From Thamnaconus septentrionalis (Eukaryota > Chordata > Actinopteri > Tetraodontiformes > Monacanthidae), in the NCBI GenBank assembly GCA_009823395.1, contig CM020501.1, positions 5,409,861 to 5,473,860 of the forward strand: 64,000 bases of DNA. Direction: 5' to 3'. Shown here piece by piece: positions 46,701-57,278 of this stretch. The notes beneath the pieces were generated by a model that was not told the DNA's origin, searched no databases, and saw only the letters and a list, made by a program, of their open reading frames with translations. Numbering within the stretch: the stretch's first letter is position 1; every line of letters starts with the position of its first letter. The position numbers and the translations under genes were made by a program.

Positions 46701-48950
46701 CAAATGAAAAAAAAAAAAGCCTAGTGAAGCCTCTGCACACCCTCATAAAAAACATTGAATATCAGAACGGATTTGAATGTACGATCATAACAGCACAATA
46801 AAAGTACTCCCTGACTTCCTTTCTGTCCGGTGACTCACACATTAAATAGGGCATTTTCCTCTTATCAGAATGGCCTCCGAGTTATTCAATGACTGTTCTC
46901 TTTCTCCCAGAAACACATCGTGATGAAACGATCCTTCCTGGTGCTGGGCCTGTCCGTCTTTGCTGTGTTTGGCAGCGGTGTGGCTGGGTTTCCAGGTTCT
47001 GGAGGCCTGTGCACCCTGGTCCTGGCTTTCCTGGCCGGCCTCGGCTGGGGGACTGAAAAGGTTTCAACACACTTATATTAAATGCATATTAAGAATTAAC
47101 ACTACAATTAAGTTTTCTATGAGATATTGTTGAAGCTAAAGAAGATCTTGGTTGTAAGTGATTCCTTAACTAGTTATCATGTTATATTATTCTTTTTTTT
47201 TTTTTTTTCTTAGGTCCGTGTGGAGGAAGTGGTCGGGTGGGCGTGGGATGTGTTTCAGCCTCTCCTCTTCGGACTGATTGGAGCACAGATTCGATTCTCC
47301 GAGTTGGACGGATTCACAGTTGGTGAGGCAAAGACAGATGTACAGATACTGAAAGATAACAGTTGAGGTTCCTGTTAGTGCGACGGAAGATTCAAATGTG
47401 GACTGCATGAATATAAATATATTTGCATGTCCCCGAAGCCCGAGGCATTTGTCTCTCTGTTGCTGCAGTGTGTTGGCTTTCATACTGATGCATTTTTTTT
47501 CTTTCACAAAGGTTTTTTTGTTTTTTTTATTTACCAGAGCACATAACAGACTCATATATGATTATTGCTCATTATACTCATAATATCATGGCTCTCAATT
47601 AATAGTAAATAAAATATGTGTTTTTTTGCTTCAGTTATCACTTTTCCTAAAGGTTTAATCATTTAAATATATTTTAGTCTTAACTACCTAGAATTTATTG
47701 TGATACAACATCAGAGCAACTTCCATGGAGGATCATAACTTTTTTAACAGATGAATATATATGTGCTCCCTGACTGTCTTTATGTGTCTTTTTAAACTTT
47801 GTCATGAAATACTCAATGAACTTTATCCTTGGCCCATTAATACACAGTATCAAATGTCTGCTGTTGAGCAGACAGTCCGCCCCTCCTGTTGCTACATTGC
47901 ACAGCTTTATCATAAAGGAAAACTAATGATCTCTCTCAAAAAGTGCAAGCAATTCTCCAAAGTTACGTTTTTCTATCTACTATCTCAGACGTTTTGTCAC
48001 TCTGGTATAAAAAGATGTGACTCTGCAGCAGTTTTGCACTGCAGCTAAACCTCACCATTAAGCCATTGAGGGGATTTCATTATTTGTTTTTAATCTGCAT
48101 GTGCAGGTGTGGGAGTAGGCACTCTGCTCATCGCCCTGACGGTTCGGATCCTGGTCACCTACGTCTGTGTCCTGTTTACCGGCTTCAACGTGCGAGAGAA
48201 AGTGTTCATAGCACTCGCATGGATGCCCAAAGCCACAGTGCAAGTACGTCTGTGTTGCGTTTTACATATATTCGACTGCTTTCCTCGTCCTCGAGGTGAA
48301 GAAATGCACCAACACAGTTCTTTCCTCTTCCTGCAGGCGGCGATTGGCTCCACGGCCCTGGACATGGCCATGACCCGTGAGGACGAGAATCTGAAGAAAT
48401 ATGGCATGGACGTGCTGACGATGGCTGTGCTGGCCATCCTCCTCACTGCTCCGGTGGGGGCTCTCATCATAGGGCTGGCCGGACCCCGGCTGCTCCAAAA
48501 ACCAAAGAACTCAGCCTGTGGTGAGCGAGTCAAACCCACTTTGTCAGCTTTCTTTCTAGGTATGTAAAGTCTGACTCTTGTTTCATTTGAAACCAGGCCC
48601 AGCTGCCCTCTCACCCAACCTGCTTGATGGTAGTGAGTAGTGAGTTTCCTCTGAGAGCCCTGCTCTGTGTCACCTGTTACTGGCATATTCACCCGGCCAG
48701 ATTTGCATTGCTTAGATGTGCTTCTGTTTTTTCTGCCCTGTTCTACCCTTTGTGTCAACACCGCATCAGCTCTTCAGCCGTTTCAGCCCCGAGCTTTACC
48801 TTTTTTTTTTTTTTTTATTAAGGGTCTTTAAAGTTTTCCTCTCTCTCTAAGATTTAACCCACCTCCGTCTGATCTTCCACTTCCCCAGGCACTGCGGCAG
48901 AAAGCAAGGAGGACGAGGAAACTCCCATTACCTATGAGAGCACACTCTGA
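40779..48950 (+). CDS. slc9b2: SLC9B2 (NHA2/NHEDC2), sodium/proton antiporter, complete
   Basis: A cation:proton antiporter 2 family membrane protein exchanging Na+ (or Li+) for H+ at plasma, endolysosomal or mitochondrial membranes. Coding exons: 40779..40925, 41561..41762, 41975..42145, 44287..44429, 45180..45307, 46013..46188, 46480..46586, 46911..47060, 47214..47322, 48107..48243, 48337..48520 and 48889..48950. They join in phase to 1716 nt, or 571 aa (human about 537). Residues 10-34 are a Pro/Ser/Ala-rich repeat. The antiporter core begins near 117. The ion-binding double aspartate is D304-D305 in AGSFDDVLAITGF. Lys486 in MPKATVQ is the partner residue of electrogenic NhaA-like proteins. 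PGSGGLCTLV and GWGTEK follow the family. The C-tail is acidic and ends YESTL, PDZ-ligand-like. The first ATG of the open exon was taken as the start. Some donors (gtttca, gtatta) are weak. No break was seen. Confidence 0.96.
40806..40880 (+). repeat. Tandem Pro-Ser/Ala codon repeat in the SLC9B2 N-terminus
   Basis: A 12-bp unit of the form AGTCCTGCACCC is repeated imperfectly about six times, in frame, giving PSPAPSPARSPAPSPAPS. The codons alternate AGT/AGC and CCT/CCC, consistent with slippage followed by substitution. The segment lies in the cytosolic N-tail, the least conserved part of the family. Confidence 0.85.
42146..44286 (+). other. SLC9B2 intron 3
   Basis: The longest SLC9B2 intron, about 2.1 kb, runs from donor gtaagg to an acceptor after ttccag. 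It is A/T-rich with no internal exon. It includes an interspersed repeat near 43.9-44.05 kb, listed separately. Confidence 0.75.
43900..44048. repeat. Interspersed repeat with GTCTCGAGAC motifs
   Basis: Short runs such as AGTGGTCTCGAGACCAATCT and CTCGAGTACTACAACACT, with GACCAAGAC-type repeats, match a mid-repetitive fish sequence rich in GGTCTTGG/TCTCGAG. The outer edges ATTGTAGTGTTA and TACAACACTAT are roughly inverted. The class is uncertain. Confidence 0.45.
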
Positions 48951-51900
48951 CCTCGGCTGGCTTCATCCCGACGGCGTTCAAACCTCTTCAGCCACCAAGT
49001 GGCTCTTTGTCGGTCACTCGGGTCGTCGGATCCAGAATTCTCCTTGCAGCAGAATGACACCAATCACCTCGCATTTATTGCATAACCTCTTTTTTCCAGG
49101 CCTCCAAATGAATGATTTTTTTTTTGTGTTTGGTAATGTGTGTATACTGGGATGCTTGGTCTTTTATTGACATGAGTTGCTAGAAACACAGGGATGACTG
49201 AAGATGACATTTTTTTTATACTGGTGGGTGTTGTTGGTACCTGTCATGCTCAGCCAGCCCAGTATTTGTGACCTTTTCTGTGAGTTTATTGAAGGGCGTG
49301 GTCCCACCTCTCAGCCCTCAAAGAGAACTCAGACCTATCACTCAGCATTTCTTGTGCGTATGTGAACACTCACAACAGGACCCAGATCCTACTGAAGTAT
49401 ATGTTGTGGTTCACTTTGATTGTGCATTGTGAACACAAAGCGCTCCAGGTACACTTTGCCTTTTGCCATTGTATTTTAGCCCTATGTGTTTGCCATTGAT
49501 AGATGACAGGCTATGTTACGTGGACGCCCCCAAAAAAATTGAAAACAGAGCAATGGCGGTAATTGCAAAGATGTTGGATGTATCTTTGGTAATGGTTGGT
49601 GGATGGGGAAGAAACATATGCACTTCTTTAAATACGGAACTAAGAACCTATCAAATGACAGTTGTCTACTGCTCACAGAAACACAGAATGTTCTTTGCAT
49701 TTTTCTGTTCATAAAGTCATCATTGCCCATAATCCAATGCAGTTTAGGTCTGAGTTCTGGAAAAACTACTGTAATGTGAACAGAAAGATACCCAAGATAC
49801 CCGAGTCCTCTTGCAACTGAACTGACAATCTGAACAAAAAAAGAACTGAGTTCCTTTTTACTTGGTCCACTTTAAGAGGACTCAGTTTGGTTCTTCTGTG
49901 CAAACACTGCAAGATATTTCCGGTGTCAAAAATTTGAAAATGTGACTGCAGCATTTTATTTTGAGTACTTATCTTTTTAAAGGTGACACGACTTAATGCG
50001 CTGACAGTGGCATGTTCTTTTTTAAAATTATTATTTTAGATTACAAGCTTTATTAATTCAATGCGTCACTTGGCATTTGTTTTTGTTTTTTTAAAGATGT
50101 GGATTAGCTGTGTGTATCTGGTCATACAAAGGTTTTGTGTAATTAAAGGTATTCAGTGAATAATCATCGAGATAACTAAAACCCCTTTCCCACTGGGAAA
50201 AAAAGTTTGACCCTGCCAACAATCAGCCTGTGTGGGCAGTGGGACCACAATCAACGCAGGTTTTCATCCACTCGGCTCCCAGCAGAAACGCCACACCCAT
50301 TGATCCACTAATCTCTTACATCACACATAAATTCATCAACTCCTTTTTGGAAACAAAATCCATTCCCCTGCGTCTGCGCTTTGTTGCCATCATTTTGAAC
50401 AGGAACAAAGGTGAAAGTAGGGGGGAAAACACTGACAACCAGCTCACTTGCTGCCATGCTGCTCTCTTTTTTACGATCAGCTTTTTTTTTCTGCTGTAGG
50501 AGGGTGATATGACATTTTTTTTGGCCAGGTGGAGACGAGCTTAAGCCCAATTGCTAGCAAGTCAATCCACGTTAAAAAACAAAACATAACACTTCAGCCC
50601 TCTAACTTCAGTGGGAAATGTGCATCAATAATCCATGTTTCCCCTTTGGTTTGCACACATTGCTGCGAAATGTCTGATCTACTGCTACTGTATCTACTTC
50701 TGCCTCAGAAATCATTATGTTCTCCACAATCAGGTACCTATCAATTTCAAGTCATACATACAAACACACATTTTAGTGTTTGAGAGAAATAGTTGTGCTA
50801 TGTTTGTTGCATTTTTTTTTTATATTACAGAGTTTTTGTTGTGATTTTGTTTTTTTATTTAATTTATTTAAGAGTTTGTCAGTGACCTAGCAGTAATTTA
50901 TGCCGAATTAGATTTTTACGAGATTCTCTCATGATAAATGACAACTGTCACGTTTTCAGTAATTAAACACTATCTAATTTGCTTTGACTTCTCTCTGTTA
51001 CTTCAAGGTCCTGTATTGCATCCTTCCATCCTTCACTTATTTTGCCCACTTCACCTTTTCAGTTACACAGAGTAGTTTCAAGTATTCAACACTAAAATAT
51101 TGTAAAATGTCATTTACATTGACAAACCTTGGTTAAAATTATATATCTTCAAAATATTTGCTTTTCCTAAATAGATTCCAGACCTAAAATAATAAACACA
51201 CCTTTACACGAGAAATTCTGACACAAAGCCATTCTAGAGTAAAACACTGTTAACCAGGGAGGCAACAATCCAGCAGGAAGTGAACTACATATGGCAGTTG
51301 GGGGAAGGGGGGTTAGGGGCAGTAGTTTCAAAGCTAGAGACCAAGATAAAAGCTGGCACAACACTTGGACGTAGTGGTCTGAAATGTCTGAAGGAAACAA
51401 ACTTGGGGACTCAAATGTGAAACTGCTGTTTAATGCAATGAACAAAGAATGTAAGAAGAAGCAGCCTCCCATACACACAATAACTTAGAACAAGGTAATT
51501 TTGAAACTGCAAGGCATACACATTATTTGGCACATAGCAATCTGAAACCAGAGAGGCTTTCAACAATAGTAGAAATTGATTTTAGTGAACAGGATGATCT
51601 AAAGAAGGTAGTAAATGATACTGGTTACAGGTTTTACTAGCAGTAAAAAAAGAAAAGAAGTTTCATGTTTACACATTTAGGTGGCGGCAGAGACGAGGCT
51701 TCAATTGGCTTGGATGAAAATCTGTTCAGTGACAGTGAACAATCAAAAATGGGCCATACGGAAATGTAACAAGCGAATCTCCTTTTATCAAACCCACAAT
51801 TAGAGACTTCACACTAATCAAACTGTACAAATATATATGTTTTAGGTGTATGACAAATGCTGCTTCAAAGAAGGACACTGGAAATCAAGACCTCTTGGAT

Positions 51901-51991
51901 GTTGTATAAAACAAAACATATGGGGAAAAACTGCAATCCATTAAAAATGGAAACTAAAGGCTGAACGTGTGAGATGAAGATCGGTGGTCGA
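48951..51991. other. Convergent gap between SLC9B2 and CISD2
   Basis: About 3 kb between two stop codons on opposite strands. It should hold both 3' UTRs. A possible minus-strand signal (ATTAAA, seen as TTTAAT at 51429..51434) could end CISD2. A stretch at about 50170-50545 begins CCCCTTTCCCACTGGGAAAA and ends in a loosely inverted GGCCAGGTGGAGACGAGC, perhaps a decayed DNA transposon. No coding exon was seen. Confidence 0.55.
50142..50147 (+). terminator. Possible SLC9B2 poly(A) signal variant
   Basis: ATTAAA, the commonest variant of AATAAA, lies about 1.2 kb after the SLC9B2 stop. I did not see a canonical plus-strand AATAAA nearer. It is the best visible candidate only. Confidence 0.25.
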
Positions 51992-53864
51992 TTATAATAT
52001 CTTCTTTTTGAGTATTAGTGGTCCCACGTTGTCTCCAGTCAGCTCGTTGTGCTTGACGTGGGATTTGTCACAAACGGGAAACTGAAATACACAATAAAAT
52101 ATTGGCAAGATTAAAATGTAATCAGTATTCAGTAAGGTCAAGAAACATTTAAAAAGTTTGTTTTACTTTGAATTTGAAAACGTGCTACAATCACAATCGA
52201 ACAAAACAAAAGAAGTTGAACTTTAATATTAATCTTCATTCAAACACTCTGACTAGATTGACGTTTTCTGTGTTTTTTAATTGCAAGCGCTCCAAAAATG
52301 AATAAGAAGAGGAAAACTGTACCGTTTTGGAGCGCCAGCAGCGACAGTAACACACATTTGTGCTCTTCAGGTCCTCAATGTCAATCTCATTTACGACTTT
52401 TGGGTTCTCCTTTTGGATCTTCAGGTTGATAAGGCTGTCTCGCTGCTTCTTCTTCTTGGGCAGGAATGGGCGAATGGTCAGATAGCCCAGCAAGGCCAGG
52501 ATACCAAGGAGAGGCAGCAACCGGAACCACTCGGACACTACAGACGCATTACAACACATTCAGCGGACAAAGGAGAATAACTGAGCATGTGCTGAGTACA
52601 AATGACCGATTGCTTACTGTGTGGTGGGCTCAATGCCCCTTAGAGCAGAGCTTTAGCTTCATGATTTAAAATCTATATTTTTAATCAAGCAGTGTGGAAG
52701 GAATCATTCATCTAAAAAAAAAAAAAAAAAAAAAACCATTGTAGATATCTAGAAAACAACACACTCTCGCTTTCCTGGTTTCTGTTTTATATCAACGGGT
52801 TGTTTTCCTATGCCTTGCCTTTAGTTCCTGAATGAATGTTTGTGCTCTGAGTTTGACAGGTGAAACCTGTGCCACAGGCACTCGGTCAAACTTGAATCGG
52901 TGACAGTGTACCCAGGAATGGATTTTGCTGTTTTAGATTTGCACTAAGCTCAAGGAAGTTGTTTGGGTGTGCATGCTTCACTTCAAGGTGGCGTGAGTCG
53001 CAACCTGAGTGCCAAAAACTGAAAATTGTAAACTTAAAGCTGCACAGGTTTTACTTTGACTTGGCGATGTGTTGCGTTAGAGGCGTCATTCACAATGTAG
53101 CCTAGTAAAAAGGGTGAACAAGATGTTGAATCGCAAATGCTTGCAAGCATGCATGCGTGCATTTACAGTATGCAAGCTGCCGTGTGCAGAATAACTGAAT
53201 ATCATCTTTCTCATCTTTGAATACTATTTTTTAAAAGTCATTACTAAATTTGCTGAACACCATCAACGTCACTGTCCAAGCAGTTGGCTTTGAATCTAAT
53301 GTAACTATTCGCTTTATTTAAATTGTTCATTTGATATGATGGAACCATGTTGTACTTTTCCCTACCCGGGGATGAGACGACGTGACTTCTGTGAAAAAAG
53401 TTTACAGAGCCTGGGTCTTACTACAATGCAAGAGCAACATACTAAGCTGCAGGGACAAACGCCACGTTTTACAGTTACTGTCAAAATTGCATCGACAGTG
53501 ACAGCCACACGCAAGTTGTCGTACTATTGCTTAATTTCTGACTCTTCGCTCATGTTGCTGATAAAGAGTTTTGAGTGAACCAGGTAGTTGTGGGGATATT
53601 GTTGTTCTCCTGTCACACCATATGGCAATGAATGAACATTTTTTTTCAATGCAGAATAAAAACTAAAATAAATAGAAGTACAGGCACTAAGGGACTACCC
53701 ATAGCACTCATTTTCTCAAGACGGTCAAAAAGTATAACACAGCTGCCATAAATTAGCATACCTGTTAGCCTTGCAAACCCGCCGATCGTCTCCGGAAGCG
53801 GAATCCTCTTCAGATAAGCTGGAAGCTGGACTTTTATTATCCGCGAAATACTTTCCAAAACCAT
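51992..53864 (-). CDS. cisd2: CISD2 (NAF-1/Miner1), CDGSH iron-sulfur protein, complete
   Basis: An ER and mitochondria-associated outer-membrane protein that carries a redox-active [2Fe-2S] cluster and acts in calcium handling, autophagy and lifespan. The human gene is mutated in Wolfram syndrome 2. Minus-strand coding exons: 53762..53864, 52323..52537 and 51992..52081. GT/AG borders and phases agree, totalling 408 nt, or 135 aa, the human length. The N-terminus [20 protein letters not shown] is lumenal or targeting. The single TM segment is about 40-60 ([20 protein letters not shown]). A Lys-rich stop-transfer KKKKQR follows. The CDGSH-type cluster ligands are Cys99, Cys101, Cys110 and His114, with CDKSH replacing the usual CDGSH at 110-114. 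The C-terminus is LILKKKIL. No break was found. The Gly-to-Lys change at 112 does not remove a ligand. Confidence 0.97.
52538..53761 (-). other. CISD2 intron 1
   Basis: About 1.2 kb with a donor gtatgc and an acceptor tgtag. It includes a long A tract at about 52713-52734. No internal exon or transposon end was recognised. Confidence 0.8.
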
Positions 53865-54130
53865 CTTGTAATCGTTCTAGGTTGCTTGTTTTGTGATTGA
53901 CTTAGATAGTTCCTCTGGTTCTTTCATGACATTGCGTTAATTTCTTAGGCAAAGCCTGCCGCCGGTACGTAAACTGCTCTCACGAAAGGCGGACGCAACC
54001 AAGACAGTGCGGAAGAACGTTCGTGGATACAACATAAGTTGCTTTCTGTGACGGGAAAGATATTGGCCAATCAACGTCGTTGGAGTTGGTGGCGTCTGAT
54101 TGGTACGTTCGACTTAAACGTCATGGTGCT
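53865..54130 (-). promoter_or_regulatory. CISD2 promoter region
   Basis: CpG-containing sequence upstream of the CISD2 ATG. It holds a back-to-back CCAAT pair (ATTGG 54062..54066 and CCAAT 54067..54071), a second ATTGG at 54099..54103, and a CRE half-site CGTCA at 54119..54123. These CCAAT elements have NF-Y-like spacing of about 35 bp, common in housekeeping promoters. Transcription likely starts between about 53900 and 54020. Confidence 0.5.
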
Positions 54131-54679
54131 TTCTGTGTACTTCATATCCCCCTTGGACATATCGCCTTTAAATAACCAACTCTAATAACTAATCTCTAAT
54201 GCATGTTATAGAGGCCAACATGATCCCCACCATCAAAAGTAAACTTTTTGAAAATACATAAACATATGTTTTATTCTCCTTCGTTGTTGTATAAATGTTT
54301 TTGTCAGCCATATGGGTTTGTTGAACGTTCAGGAACGATAATCACACATTTTATCGATGCACTTCAAGGCAACATGTGTGCCTGCAGGAATTTTGCATGT
54401 ACAAACACATTTTCTCTTTTGTAGGTTGTAAGCTTAAAGAAGTGGTCCATCAGGCCCACATCAAGCCCTGACACACAGTTCCTCATTCTGCTTTTAAACA
54501 TGTCACAATAAATTGTTTATGTGATAATCATTTTGACGCATTTTGATGAACAACTAATTCAAGACTGTGACCATTAGCTTTTCATTCATCTCATTTAAGC
54601 AAGTTGATTAGCATGCAGGAGAAAAAAAATTGCTCGAGGGCTTCATTGTTCTGATTTGCTGTCATCGATGGGTTTGTGG

Positions 54680-55078
54680 CTTGGACTGGGGATCATTTAC
54701 CTGATCCATTTCTATTTATTCATTCACTTTCTGTGCCTGCTTCTCATACAATCGGTGTCAGTTGTGTGAGTCAGTGTTGGAGCCTCTCGGGTGAAAGCAG
54801 GGTACATCCTGGTCTAGTCACTAGTTTATCGCTGGCCCACAAAGAAAGCAAACAACCTTGACTAACTACCACTCGCACTTGCACTCACAAACCTACGGCC
54901 AATTTAGAGTCCCCTATTGACCCCCAAGTATATTTTGGGAATATGGAAGGAAGCTGGAGTACCCAGAGAGAACCCACGTAGAGACAGAGAGATGCAAACA
55001 TGCAAACTCCACATTGTAAGGCCCGTAGGCCCGAATATTGAACCAGCAACCTTCTTGCTGTGAGACGATAGTGAAACA
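54680..55078. repeat. Teleost interspersed repeat, long copy
   Basis: The sequence contains, in order, GGAGCCTCTCGGGTG, GTTTATCGCTGGCCCAC, ACTCACAAACCTACGGCC, AGAGAACCCACGTAGAGA, GCAAACTCCACATTG and GAACCAGCAACCTTCTTGCT. This is the familiar series of an abundant fish repeat. The last segment resembles a tRNA B-box region on the opposite strand, so a SINE origin is possible. A related copy in inverse orientation lies near 61.3-61.9 kb. Confidence 0.7.
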
Positions 55079-55130
55079 AGGACTGAAGTAAGATGCCAAT
55101 AATGTTTAGACATATGTGTGACCTACTCCT

Positions 55131-55332
55131 CCTACTCACGACCTACTCCTGTGCTACCAAAACCAAATTTAAAGACCCGTCAAAGGTATTACAATTTTTG
55201 CAATCATAAATTTGGACTATACTGTATTTCGAGATGTTTTCTTATTAAAAAAAAACAACAAAAAAAACAACAACAACACTTTTTAAATCTGAAGCATAGA
55301 AGTAGTTTGGTAACATTTAGTGAAATATTTAT
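55131..55332 (+). repeat. Left arm of a long inverted repeat
   Basis: About 200 bp beginning CCTACTCACGACCTACTCC and ending AGTGAAATATTTAT. It matches the reverse complement of 56611..56920 with scattered differences, for example through the stretches AATTTAAAGACCCGTCAAA and ACTATACTGTATTTCGAGAT. The inner edge adjoins a (TA)n tract. Confidence 0.85.
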
Positions 55333-55349
55333 GCAAACATATAGTTATA

Positions 55350-55379
<30 letters not shown>

Positions 55380-55380
<1 letters not shown>

Positions 55381-55488
55381 TTGCTAAGGTCTGGAATATT
55401 GTCTCTGTTCATGCCTTTTCCCTATTTAACATTTTAAGTGGCCCACATTCAGTGTATTTGCACACCATTATCTTCAGCGCAAGACATC
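55380..55488 (+). repeat. Duplicated SUCLG1 intron-1 segment, left part
   Basis: Nearly identical (I count one difference in 109 bp) to 58498..58606 in SUCLG1 intron 1. It begins TTTGCTAAGGTCTGGAATAT. It stops at GACATC, where the LTR-like insertion begins. Confidence 0.92.
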
Positions 55489-55972
55489 TGTAGCGGAGCA
55501 CGTCTCTCCAAACCTAGATAAAACGTGTTGGGCGCCAGACAGGATTCGCTCTGTCATAATATAATTTTAACTCTTTGGATAGATATTATTTTTATGGTGG
55601 AAAGTGTGGAGAGAACACCCGACGTATGATTATTATACCCCTACAAAATTTACACAAATAAGAAAACCAAAAGTAAGTTTGCAAGGTAAGGGTGATTTAA
55701 GGTACAACGAAATTTATTACAACATAAACTGCGAGATTCCTAGCCACTTTCTCAAAAAATATGCATCAACAAAAACATTTTTACAAACCCAAATTTCCTG
55801 AAAAAAAAACATAAGCAATCAAAATCTCAGCGATCAAAACTCCAAAATATTCAAATAAGTCCTTATAATATGTATGTGGGGGTGTGTGGTCAGGTAGATT
55901 CCCGTTCAGACCAGTTCATGAATGTGGTGTGTGTGTGTGTGTGTAGTCCTGTCCAGTTCAGTTCATGTATGT

Positions 55973-56017
<45 letters not shown>

Positions 56018-56476
56018 TAGTCAGAGAGGGAGGATGATGAAGAAGCAAGAGAGCATGTAACAACAGCAGCCAGGTGGAGAAGCCTGGAGAATAAGGAGGT
56101 GGAAGAACTTAGCTGAGGGAGAGGAGAGTGGCCTATGACCCGGTCCAAGGAAGGGTTTTGGGGTTCCGAACAGGTTTGCCTGTTCCAGGGAGATCCCTTT
56201 TCTTCCTCCTCCAAGACACTGGTTGTCAGGTCCACCTCTAGTTCACTCCGGTCGTTGCAATTTCTTTTAATCCACATCCAGGTTAGTTATCCTTTTACTC
56301 CTTATCTCACTTCTCACTTTTCTTTGGTTCTGCTTCAGCTCTTTTTGTCTTCTTTGTTTGAATTTCCCGCTTTTTTTTGTCAGCACAGGTGTCTCTGATT
56401 TATAACTTCCTTCCTCCTTCATCTTGTGTGATGTCACTTCCCCCTTACTCTACTTCCTGCATCCTACCTTGTTACA
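55489..56476. mobile_element. Solo-LTR-like insertion, about 988 bp
   Basis: It starts TGTAGCGGAGCACG and ends CTTGTTACA, giving the TG...CA termini of LTRs, and is flanked by CATC at 55485..55488 and 56477..56480. Removing it and one CATC restores continuity with the intact copy at 58601..58610, which proves it is an insertion. Near the start it carries TTGGGCGCCAGACAGG, of the kind seen in fish gypsy LTRs. No internal coding region is present. A (TG)n microsatellite lies inside at about 55925-56012. LTR identity is inferred from ends and target duplication. Confidence 0.75.
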
Positions 56477-56590
56477 CATCCCTGTGTTTGCAACAGTTGT
56501 CACAAGTGACAGAGTGCAGATGTAGCTCTAACCCTGTGTCGTCTTGTTGACTCTTCAGTGCAGCAGGGTGGGGTCAGACACTGCTACACA
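56477..56590 (+). pseudogene. Duplicated SUCLG1 intron-1/exon-2 fragment
   Basis: Matches 58603..58716 with about three differences. It includes the intron end, the acceptor actcttcag and the first 32 bp of SUCLG1 exon 2 (56559..56590), still open in the exon-2 frame (QQGGVRHCYT). It breaks off at CTACACA, where a TG/TA repeat begins, so it has no donor site. It lies upstream of SUCLG1 exon 1 and so cannot serve as a normal alternative exon 2. Confidence 0.88.
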
Positions 56591-56610
56591 TATGTGTGTG
56601 TGTGTGAAAT

Positions 56611-56920
<310 letters not shown>

Positions 56921-57012
56921 TCGACGTACTCAGCTCCAAAAAAGAAGAAAGAAAAGGTGTGGTTGTGCTCCCTCTAGCGCCAAATACCTTATTTTGCGGC
57001 CTCCTTCACTAA

Positions 57013-57034
57013 ACTTCATTTCCCACAGTGCATT
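57013..57034. promoter_or_regulatory. ZNF143/Staf-like site in the SUCLG1 promoter
   Basis: ACTTCATTTCCCACAGTGCA, about 250 bp before the SUCLG1 ATG, resembles the ACTACAnTTCCCAGnATGC element bound by ZNF143/SIX5, frequent in promoters of nuclear genes for mitochondrial proteins. The assignment is by eye. Confidence 0.45.
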
Positions 57035-57278
57035 ATCAGGTTTAGTAGTCTAAAGATTTGCCTGTATCTCTGGGAATTCCTTCGTGTTGTCTTATATTAT
57101 TCTTTATTTTACCGTGGGGGAAAATGTCATCCAAAAACGCATTATGTATTGTCCTTTATTTTCAACGATGGAAATGCTTCAGTCTTTAACAATTGTCTTT
57201 TGGGGGGGAATATTTATAGTCAGCTAAAATACGTGATTCAGGTCCTCACCCTTCAGTGTCATTGGTGAATGACCGAAG

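Noticed and set aside
48159..48761. Minus-strand frame of 201 codons
   Set aside because: Antisense shadow of SLC9B2 exons 10 and 11.
50170..50545. Possible DNA transposon with inverted CCACTGG/CCAGGTGG ends
   Set aside because: The ends match only loosely and no target duplication is evident.
54880..55139. Overlapping minus-strand frames that look like a small gene
   Set aside because: They lie within an interspersed repeat common in fish.
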